34,930 nucleotides of DNA, taken from NCBI GenBank assembly GCA_904420225.1, contig CAJFUP010000010.1, forward strand, positions 1 through 34,930, given 5' to 3'. A program made the position numbers and the translations under genes. This stretch comes from an uncultured Lachnospiraceae bacterium. GTDB taxonomy: Bacteria > Bacillota > Clostridia > Lachnospirales > Lachnospiraceae. Below the pieces are notes generated by a model, which saw only the letters and a list, made by a program, of their open reading frames with translations, did not search any database and was not told the origin of the DNA. Below are positions 28,117-34,930 of the stretch, piece by piece. Numbering within the stretch: the stretch's first letter is position 1; each line of letters begins with the position of its first letter.

Positions 28117-28861
28117 CACGGAAATGTTTTTGTTTTCCTCCATTGGGGAATTTGCAAAACAGTTGGATCTCTCCGAGGCCACAGTGTCTCGTTTTGTCAG
28201 ACATGTGGGCTGCCGGGATTATAAGGAGCTGAAGCGATTGGTGATGCGGCAGAATGCTGTGGAGGGTCCGGCGGCCAAATTGGCGGCCACTTTAAATGAT
28301 GATACGGATTTTTCTCTGGAGCAGTGGTTCAGACGACAGCAGCAGTATTTGGAAAAGACGCTGGAGGGAATGGGGGGAGAGGAATTTGACCGGGCGGCAG
28401 AACTGATTCTGTCAGCTCGACGGATTTTTATCCATGCCAAAAGCGCCTCCGCTTCCATGGGACAACTGTTGTTTTTTCGGCTGCGTAGGCTGGGATTTGA
28501 TACGGTGCTTTTGCCTTCCGGCGGTTCTGAGGTTCTGGAGGGCTTGGTACAGGCCCAAAAAGGAGATGTGGTAATCATGTTTAGTTTTTCCAAAGTGTCG
28601 GCAGAGGGGCGTATTATCCTTCGCCATGAGCCGGAGGCGGGATACCGCACGGTTTCCTTTTCCAGCCGCACGTTTGCGCCGCAGGAGGAGCGGGCGGATG
28701 TGAATCTGTATGTGTACCGAGGAGAAGAACGGGAATACCATACCATGACGGCAGCCGCGGCGTTGGTGGATGCCTTGGTGGTGGCGCTGTCCCGCAGTAT
28801 GGGCAGCGATTCCGCCAGAAACCTGACAAAATTGCACCGGATGAAGAAGCGCTATATGTAG
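28031..28861 (+). CDS. RpiR/MurR family transcriptional regulator (HTH + SIS domain)
   Basis: FTKADRKIIEYITNNTEMFLFSSIGEFAKQLDLSEATVSRFVRHVGCRDYKELK HTH and SIS domain; starts inside the PHP gene. Confidence 0.9.
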   Translation: MRPMQLQFPNMSEQFTKADRKIIEYITNNTEMFLFSSIGEFAKQLDLSEATVSRFVRHVGCRDYKELKRLVMRQNAVEGPAAKLAATLNDDTDFSLEQWFRRQQQYLEKTLEGMGGEEFDRAAELILSARRIFIHAKSASASMGQLLFFRLRRLGFDTVLLPSGGSEVLEGLVQAQKGDVVIMFSFSKVSAEGRIILRHEPEAGYRTVSFSSRTFAPQEERADVNLYVYRGEEREYHTMTAAAALVDALVVALSRSMGSDSARNLTKLHRMKKRYM

Positions 28862-28885
28862 GCTGTGTGGGGAAGACTTAGGGAT

Positions 28886-28958
28886 AAAAAGCGCCGGAAC
28901 TCGAGGATACAGGCCCATTTGGGCGATGGAAAATCGAGTCCCGGCGCTATGTTTTTTT
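28886..28958. terminator. bidirectional terminator between convergent rpiR-like and MATE genes
   Basis: AGCGCCGGAACTCGA (28890-28904) / TCGAGTCCCGGCGCT (28934-28948), one mismatch; T7 at 28952-28958 and A5 at 28886-28890; inner GCCCA-TT-TGGGC hairpin. Confidence 0.8.
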
Positions 28959-28978
28959 GTGATCCCCTGGGAAGCGCA

Positions 28979-30328
28979 TCAGTCTTGATACAGCCGCTTT
29001 TTCTCCCTTTGAAACAGCGCCACGGCCGCAGCAGCTGCCGCGACTTCGGCCACAGGAAAGGAGGCCCATACGGCATCAACGCCGAAAACGCCGGAGAAGA
29101 TCCAGCTGATGAGGATGGTGATGATGAACTGGCGAAGCAGAGAGATGATCAGGGATTCTTTTCCCTTCCCCAGCGCCTCAAAGGTACCGGAGTAGACGAT
29201 GCTGAAGGTGGACACCAAGAAGCCCAGGCTGATGATCCGCAGGGCGGTGGTGCCGCTTTCCATGAGTGAGGCGTCTGCGTCAAATAAGGCCAAGATCTGT
29301 TCTGGCAGCAGCAGAGCCGCGCCCATTCCCAGGGCCATCAGGAGAGCGGTCAAAAGCAGGCTGATGCGGATGGCCTGAAACATGCGTTTGGTCTCATGGG
29401 CTCCGTAATTGTACCCGACAATGGGGCGCAGCCCCTGAATGATGCCATTGGCAGGCATGTAGATGAAGGTCTGCAGTTTGTAGTAGATGCCCAGCACAGC
29501 CACATATACATCAGAGATTCCCATGAGAATGCCGTTTAAGACACTGATGAGCACCGAAGGCAGCGTAGTCATGACGCTGGAGGGAATTCCCACGGCGTAG
29601 ATCTGCCGGATAATAGACCAGTTGAGTGAAAGATGGCTTCTGGAAATGGTCACGCCGATGTCCAGCCTGCGGTACACAGGAATGTAGAGAAGGAAAGCGC
29701 CAATCTGCCCGATGACGGTGGCGATGGCGGCGCCGGATACTCCCAGTGCGGGTATACCAAACCAGCCAAAGATCAGAATGGGATCCAGGATGATGTTGAT
29801 GATGCATCCGCTACCCAGGAGAAACATGGTGGGAATCATGTTTCCGGTGGCCTGGAAAATTTTTTCCATACTGATCTGAAGCAGACTGCCGAAGGAAAAA
29901 CATAGGACAATGGTGCCATATTGGGAAGCCATATCAAGAATTTCAGAATCTTCGGTGAATAATTTTAAAAAGGGAACTGTGGCAAAAAGCCCCACCAGTA
30001 CAAATAAGAGAGAGTGGAAAACGGAAAGAGCCATGCCCAGTGTGGCTGCCTGATCTGCAGCCCACCGGTTTCCTGCGCCCAGATGGCGGGAAATGACAGA
30101 GCTGATGCCAACGCCGATCCCCACAGCCACAGATACAATGACATTTTGCAGGGGATACACCAGGGAAACAGCTGTCAAGGCATCGGTGCCCAGGCGTGAC
30201 ACAAAAATACTGTCCACGATATTATAAAGAGACTGAATGAGCATGGACAGCATCATGGGCACCGCCATGGACAAAAGAAGGGGAAGGATGGGTTTGGTTT
30301 TCATAAATTCCTGTTTCTGTGATTCCAT
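28979..30328 (-). CDS. MATE family efflux transporter
   Basis: Reverse-strand 449-aa 12-TM-type protein (PILPLLLSMAVPMMLSMLIQSLYNIVDSIFVSRLG...GLRPIVGYNYGA); GAGG SD before ATG. Confidence 0.93.
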   Translation of the reverse strand: MESQKQEFMKTKPILPLLLSMAVPMMLSMLIQSLYNIVDSIFVSRLGTDALTAVSLVYPLQNVIVSVAVGIGVGISSVISRHLGAGNRWAADQAATLGMALSVFHSLLFVLVGLFATVPFLKLFTEDSEILDMASQYGTIVLCFSFGSLLQISMEKIFQATGNMIPTMFLLGSGCIINIILDPILIFGWFGIPALGVSGAAIATVIGQIGAFLLYIPVYRRLDIGVTISRSHLSLNWSIIRQIYAVGIPSSVMTTLPSVLISVLNGILMGISDVYVAVLGIYYKLQTFIYMPANGIIQGLRPIVGYNYGAHETKRMFQAIRISLLLTALLMALGMGAALLLPEQILALFDADASLMESGTTALRIISLGFLVSTFSIVYSGTFEALGKGKESLIISLLRQFIITILISWIFSGVFGVDAVWASFPVAEVAAAAAAVALFQREKKRLYQD

Positions 30329-30343
30329 TTTACCTCACATTCT

Positions 30344-30430
30344 GCCGCGTAAGCGGCTTTTTCATTTCCAAAGAAACAAAAGAGCCGCAGTTCCTGTTTA
30401 TGCATAGAAACAGGCAAACATACGGCTCTT
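30344..30430 (-). promoter_or_regulatory. structured, attenuator-like 5' leader of the MATE gene
   Basis: Reverse strand AAGAGCCG...CGGCTCTT outer stem (30423-30430 / 30380-30387), inner CCTGTTT/AAACAGG stem, U-rich run, then GCCGC-TTAC-GCGGC hairpin (30344-30357) before the SD. Confidence 0.6.
30398..30421 (-). CDS. candidate 7-codon leader peptide MFACFYA upstream of MATE gene
   Basis: Reverse strand ATG TTT GCC TGT TTC TAT GCA TAA, just after the predicted transcription start; embedded in paired stems. Confidence 0.4.
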   Translation of the reverse strand: MFACFYA

Positions 30431-30439
30431 GGCAGCCAT

Positions 30440-30468
30440 ATCCTACCATGGAATCAGGGAAAAGTCAA
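30440..30468 (-). promoter_or_regulatory. promoter for MATE transcript
   Basis: Reverse strand TTGACT (30468-30463), 17-nt spacer, TAGGAT (30445-30440). Confidence 0.6.
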
Positions 30469-30640
30469 TTATCTTTGCAAAAGTTGCGAAAACCTCGCCT
30501 GTTTTTTATTTTTCAGATATTTGGAGATGGAATAATGGAAGATGATGTGATAGAATAACGTTATATTCGGAATTTTTGGAAGTCATCACGTATGGCCCGG
30601 CTGTGAAAAGTGCTGGGAGACAGGAAAGGAAGGAAGCGTT

Positions 30641-31063
30641 ATGGAATACAGGAGATTTCAGCAGACCATTGTGGCCAGAATGGACAAGGGGGAAGAGATT
30701 CTGACAAAGCTGCAGGAAATCTGCGAAAAAGAACAGATAAAGCTGGCCAGCGTATCGGCACTGGGAGCAGTGGGGGAGTTTACGGTGGGGCTGTTTGATA
30801 CGGTTAAGAAGCAGTATCAGTCCGCTTCCATGACAGGGGATTTTGAGATTGTTTCCCTGACCGGGACTGTCAATACCATGGGCGGGGCATACTATGCCCA
30901 CATTCACATGAGCGCCGGGGACAGGGAATACCATGTGTTTGGCGGTCATCTGAACCGGGCTGTGGTCAGCGGCACATGCGAGATGGTCATCCAGATCATT
31001 AACGGAACGGTGGATCGCGTGTATGATAAAGAAGTGGGACTGAATGTATACAAATTTGACTGA
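30641..31063 (+). CDS. PPC/DUF296 domain-containing putative DNA-binding protein
   Basis: ASVSALGAVGEFTVGLFD..., HIHMSAGDREYHVFGGHLNRAVV motif. Confidence 0.88.
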   Translation: MEYRRFQQTIVARMDKGEEILTKLQEICEKEQIKLASVSALGAVGEFTVGLFDTVKKQYQSASMTGDFEIVSLTGTVNTMGGAYYAHIHMSAGDREYHVFGGHLNRAVVSGTCEMVIQIINGTVDRVYDKEVGLNVYKFD

Positions 31064-31144
31064 TGGGGAAGACTCTGGCAACGCATTGGGAAGACAATCG
31101 TGTCAGAGCCCCAGAGGATAGAAGGGCAGCGTGAGGATAGCAGG

Positions 31145-32104
31145 ATGAAGATTTTAGTGACCATTCCGGTACAGGAGCGCCACAGAAAGCGGTTCCAAAA
31201 CATTGCGCCGGAGGCGGAGTTTATTTACAGAGCGGCGGGGGAGACAGACAGAGAGCTGGTCCAGGATATGGATATCATCATTGGCAATGTAAATCCGGCT
31301 CTCATCGCAGGTACCCAAAACCTGAAGTGGCTGCAGTTAAACAGCGCGGGGACAGATGGATATCTGGCCGAGGGCATCCTGCCACCGGGGGCCAGCCTGA
31401 CCAATGCCACTGGGGCGTATGGATTGGCCATCTCCGAGCATATGCTGGGAATGGTGCTGGTGCTGAAAAAGAAATTGGACCGGTATATGAAGAATCAGCT
31501 GGACGGCGTGTGGAAGGATGAAGGAAACGTGACTTCTGTCTGGGGTTCCACCACGCTGATCATCGGTCTGGGAGACATCGGAAGCCAGTTTGCCATAAGG
31601 ATGAAGGCGCTGGGAAGCCGTATCATTGGCATCCGCCGTACCAGAGCGCAGCGGCCGGAGTTTGTGGATGAGCTGTATCAGCCGGATCATTTGGACGCAT
31701 GCCTCCCCCAGGCAGATATTGTGGCCATGTGTCTACCGGGAACCAGAGAGACGCAGCAGATCATGAACAGGCAGCGTCTGGGGAAAATGAAGCGGGAGGC
31801 CATCCTGGTGAATGTGGGCCGGGGAACAGCGGTGGATACACAGGCGCTTACGGATGCCCTCCGCGAAGGCAGTATCGGAGGGGCCGCTCTGGACGTGACG
31901 GATCCGGAGCCGCTGCCTCCGGATCATCCTTTGTGGAAGGCGCCAAATCTGATTCTGACGCCTCATGTTTCGGGCCAATATCACCTGGCAGAAACCCATG
32001 AGAGGATACTGGAAATTGCGGCATGTAACCTGGAGGCTTTTTTGAAAGGGCAACCCTTAAAAAATGTGGTGGATCCCGCCACTGGGTATCGTGCGCTGCC
32101 GTGA
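31145..32104 (+). CDS. D-isomer-specific 2-hydroxyacid dehydrogenase family protein
   Basis: LIIGLGDIGSQFAIRMKALGSRIIGIRR Rossmann motif, NVGRGTAVDTQAL, ALDVTDPEPLPPDHPLW. ATG 31145 preferred. Confidence 0.9.
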   Translation: MKILVTIPVQERHRKRFQNIAPEAEFIYRAAGETDRELVQDMDIIIGNVNPALIAGTQNLKWLQLNSAGTDGYLAEGILPPGASLTNATGAYGLAISEHMLGMVLVLKKKLDRYMKNQLDGVWKDEGNVTSVWGSTTLIIGLGDIGSQFAIRMKALGSRIIGIRRTRAQRPEFVDELYQPDHLDACLPQADIVAMCLPGTRETQQIMNRQRLGKMKREAILVNVGRGTAVDTQALTDALREGSIGGAALDVTDPEPLPPDHPLWKAPNLILTPHVSGQYHLAETHERILEIAACNLEAFLKGQPLKNVVDPATGYRALP

Positions 32105-32195
32105 GGCTGTGTAAAATGACAGAGACTGTTGGATGCAAAAAGGCCGTGTGCTGATGGCGGGAAATACGCATGGCATGGAAGAGATGAGAGGAATC

Positions 32196-33476
32196 ATGAG
32201 CAGGAATGAGTTTTCAGATCTGGGAGAACAGATCAAGGATATTGTGCAGGGCGCAGTGAAAAATATGGACTTTGAAAAGCTGAACCGGGATATTTCCGGC
32301 ACAGTGGGGAGAGCCCTGGATGAAGTAAAGTCCAATATGGGAATCAGCCGAAATCAATGGACGGGTTCGGGAAACGGCGGCGGTTACCGTTACCGAGGCT
32401 CGGCGGCTGGGCCGGGAGTCCGTCCTCCGGGAGCGCAGCCATGGGACAGAGGGGGAACGGCGCGGCAGACCTCTGGATGGAATGGGCCGGGAAACAACTA
32501 TGGAGCAGGCCAGGCCGGGCGCAGTTTTCCACGGACAGTCATCGGCCGCGCCAAGGGAGCCGTGGGCGGTATTCTGGCCAGTGTCTTTGGCGCCATAGGG
32601 ACCTTTTCTTTTGGGATGGCGGGCATATCAGTATTGGCTTCCTTTGCAGCTGGCTTTTTGGGGACGGGAGTCACCATTGTATCGCTGGCAGTGCTGGCGC
32701 CGCTGTTCCTCATCAGCGCGGGGGTGCTGGCGGCGGGGATTCGTGTCAATGGCCGAAACAGTCGCTTTAAGCGGTATGCATACCGCATTGGGCGGGCCAG
32801 TTTCATCACCATGGAAGAGCTGGCGGCATCCATAGGAAAATCTTTGGATTTTGTGCGAAAAGATGTGCGCAGGATGATTCAAGATGGAATGTTTCCCTTC
32901 GGCCACATTGATCCAGAGCAGAAATATCTCATTTTAAATGACGAAACGTACCGTTTGTATCAGGCCACTCGAGTACAGCAGATGGAGATGAAGCGGGAAG
33001 AGGAGAAACAGCAGGAAGCCCGTCAGGAAAGGCAAAAAGATGAAAAGCTGGAAAAGGTTATAGCCTCCGGAGAGGAGTATGCGGCCAAGATTCGCGCGGC
33101 CAACATGGAGCTGAAGGAGAAAGAAATTTCCCTGAAGTTGACTCGCCTGGAAGCCATCATCCGCAGAATTTTCCAGTGTGTGGAGCTGAATCCTGATAAG
33201 CTGCCGGATATAGAAAAGTTCACCGAATATTATCTCCCCACCACCCTGAAGCTGGTGAACACATATCGGGATTTTGAAAAAGAGCCCATTCAGGGCGATA
33301 ACATAAAAAAAGCCAAAGAAGAAATCAATCAAACGTTAAACACCATTATCCGGGCCTTTGAAAATTTGTTGGACAGCATGTATGAGGATGTGGCCATGGA
33401 TATCTCCACGGACATCTCTGTACTTGAGACCATGCTGAAGCAAGAGGGACTTACGGACAGTGATTTTCAGAAATAG
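32196..33476 (+). CDS. XpaC-like (5-bromo-4-chloroindolyl phosphate hydrolysis) family protein
   Basis: Gly-rich N-terminal region, two TM segments, C-terminal coiled-coil domain; followed by telA homolog. ATG 32196 after GAGAGGAA preferred. Confidence 0.75.
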   Translation: MSRNEFSDLGEQIKDIVQGAVKNMDFEKLNRDISGTVGRALDEVKSNMGISRNQWTGSGNGGGYRYRGSAAGPGVRPPGAQPWDRGGTARQTSGWNGPGNNYGAGQAGRSFPRTVIGRAKGAVGGILASVFGAIGTFSFGMAGISVLASFAAGFLGTGVTIVSLAVLAPLFLISAGVLAAGIRVNGRNSRFKRYAYRIGRASFITMEELAASIGKSLDFVRKDVRRMIQDGMFPFGHIDPEQKYLILNDETYRLYQATRVQQMEMKREEEKQQEARQERQKDEKLEKVIASGEEYAAKIRAANMELKEKEISLKLTRLEAIIRRIFQCVELNPDKLPDIEKFTEYYLPTTLKLVNTYRDFEKEPIQGDNIKKAKEEINQTLNTIIRAFENLLDSMYEDVAMDISTDISVLETMLKQEGLTDSDFQK

Positions 33477-33555
33477 AAAGCCGCCGGATCAGGAGGTTTT
33501 GCAAGTATCAAACAATTTTTATAATGTATTGCGCCAATGCGGAAAGAGGTAGAAA

Positions 33556-34731
33556 ATGAAAGAGGAAACAATGGATAAGTTTGCCAGTGAAGCCATGGAT
33601 ATCCCTACTCCCACCCTGACTTTTGATCCGTTTCCGGAGACAAAGCAGGAACTGGAAAGTGTGAAAGAGGAGAAAATTCAGGAGACGCCCATTTTGGAGG
33701 AGAGCAATCTGAGTCCGGAGGAGCGGGCCATGGTGGAGAATTTCTCCAACCAGATTGATCTGACCAATTCCGGTATGATTCTTCAGTACGGTGTGGGTGC
33801 CCAGAAAAAAATCGCCGATTTTTCCGAATCGGCTCTGGAAAATGTGAAGACCAAGGACTTGGGGGAAATCGGGGAGATGCTTTCCGGCGTGGTATCGGAG
33901 TTAAAGAGCTTTGACGCCGAGGAGGAATCCAAGGGGATTTTCGGTTTTTTTAAAAAGAGTGCCAATAAACTGGATTCTATGAAGGCAAAATATGAAAAGG
34001 CCGAGACCAATGTCAACCGGGTAATCAAAGTGCTGGAAGGCCATCAGATCCAGCTGATGAAAGACGCCGCCATGCTGGATAAGATGTATGAGATGAACAA
34101 GGCTTATTTCAAGGAACTATCCATGTATATCCTGGCGGGGAAGAAAAAGCTGAAAAAAGTCATGGAGACAGAGCTGCCCGCTCTGAAGGATAAGGCGGCT
34201 AAAAGCGGTCTTCAGGAGGACGCGCAGGCGGTCAATGATCTGGCGGGGCTGTGCAACCGGTTCGAAAAAAAGATTCATGATCTGGAGTTGACTCGAATGA
34301 TCTCGGTGCAGATGGCGCCACAGATCCGCCTGATTCAGAATAACGACACGCTTATGTCAGAAAAAATTCAGTCCACCATCGTAAATACCATCCCATTGTG
34401 GAAAAGTCAGATGGTGCTGGCATTGGGGGTGACGCACTCTGCCCAGGCGGCTCAGGCACAGCGCGAGGTGACGGACATGACCAATGAGCTTTTGCGCAAG
34501 AATGCCGCCACCTTGAAAATGTCCACCATTGAGACGGCCAAAGAGTCGGAGCGGGGTATTGTGGATATTGAGACTCTGAAAGCTACCAATGAATCTCTCA
34601 TCACCACCATAGATGAAGTGATGAAGATTCAGACAGAAGGGCGGCAAAAGCGCCAGGAGGCGGAAAAAGAGCTGTACCGGATCGAGAATGAGTTGAAGAA
34701 CAAGCTGCTGCAGGTGAGCGGCAATAGGTGA
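33556..34731 (+). CDS. toxic anion resistance protein, TelA/KlaA family
   Basis: DLTNSGMILQYGVGAQKKIADFSESALENVKTKDLGEIGEMLSGVVSELKSF... and IPLWKSQMVLALG are characteristic of TelA. Confidence 0.92.
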   Translation: MKEETMDKFASEAMDIPTPTLTFDPFPETKQELESVKEEKIQETPILEESNLSPEERAMVENFSNQIDLTNSGMILQYGVGAQKKIADFSESALENVKTKDLGEIGEMLSGVVSELKSFDAEEESKGIFGFFKKSANKLDSMKAKYEKAETNVNRVIKVLEGHQIQLMKDAAMLDKMYEMNKAYFKELSMYILAGKKKLKKVMETELPALKDKAAKSGLQEDAQAVNDLAGLCNRFEKKIHDLELTRMISVQMAPQIRLIQNNDTLMSEKIQSTIVNTIPLWKSQMVLALGVTHSAQAAQAQREVTDMTNELLRKNAATLKMSTIETAKESERGIVDIETLKATNESLITTIDEVMKIQTEGRQKRQEAEKELYRIENELKNKLLQVSGNR

Positions 34732-34907
34732 GCGGATAGGTTTGCGGTTATGGTTTTGTCATCAAGAGCCGCAGAAAAATGATTCGGCAGGAAAACACCA
34801 CACAGAAATTGGCACCCATGAGAGCTATTTGGCTCACACAAGGATAAGGTTAAAAGGGCTGTGAAGTGATATGGCACCTGTAGGAGAAAAGGAGGAAGAG
34901 GAAATAT

Positions 34908-34930
34908 ATGGAAATAGTAAGAGCAGAGAA
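34908..34930 (+). CDS. probable start of next gene, truncated at window edge
   Basis: ATG GAA ATA GTA AGA GCA GAG AA after a strong AAAGGAGGAAGAGG SD. Confidence 0.4.

Noticed and set aside
1-34930. CRISPR arrays, tRNA/rRNA genes, insertion sequences, prophage or toxin-antitoxin/defence genes
   Set aside because: None seen on reading the ORF track and intergenic regions. A tRNAscan, Infernal and repeat search would be needed to confirm.

Overview
The window looks like ordinary chromosome from a low-to-mid GC Firmicute, probably a Lachnospiraceae-like Clostridium (inferred from gene families and Shine-Dalgarno style). Almost all genes are on the + strand. In order: transketolase (5' truncated); a CBM9-like gene with an in-frame amber codon; an RNA-like intergenic region; an XRE-cupin regulator with potABCD; truA; dgkA; a phasin-like gene with a UbiB/AarF kinase; rarA; the phosphate regulon pstSCAB-phoU, then a second phoU with phoP-phoR; a TetM/EF-G-like GTPase fused to a C-terminal NYN (YacP/Rae1-like) nuclease domain; a three-gene ECF transporter; a PHP-domain protein overlapping an RpiR/SIS regulator; a MATE transporter on the - strand; a PPC/DUF296 protein; a 2-hydroxyacid dehydrogenase; and an XpaC-TelA pair. 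I saw no CRISPR array, rRNA, tRNA, transposase or prophage genes. The strongest leads are (1) the GTPase-NYN nuclease fusion with a long leader hairpin whose 3' arm covers its ribosome-binding site, (2) an attenuator-like MATE leader with its own promoter, a 7-codon leader peptide and mutually exclusive stems, (3) a candidate small RNA or leader at about 2881-3137 with promoter, terminator and a competing pairing, and (4) the amber-interrupted CBM9-like gene. All functional calls come from reading the sequence, without database searches.
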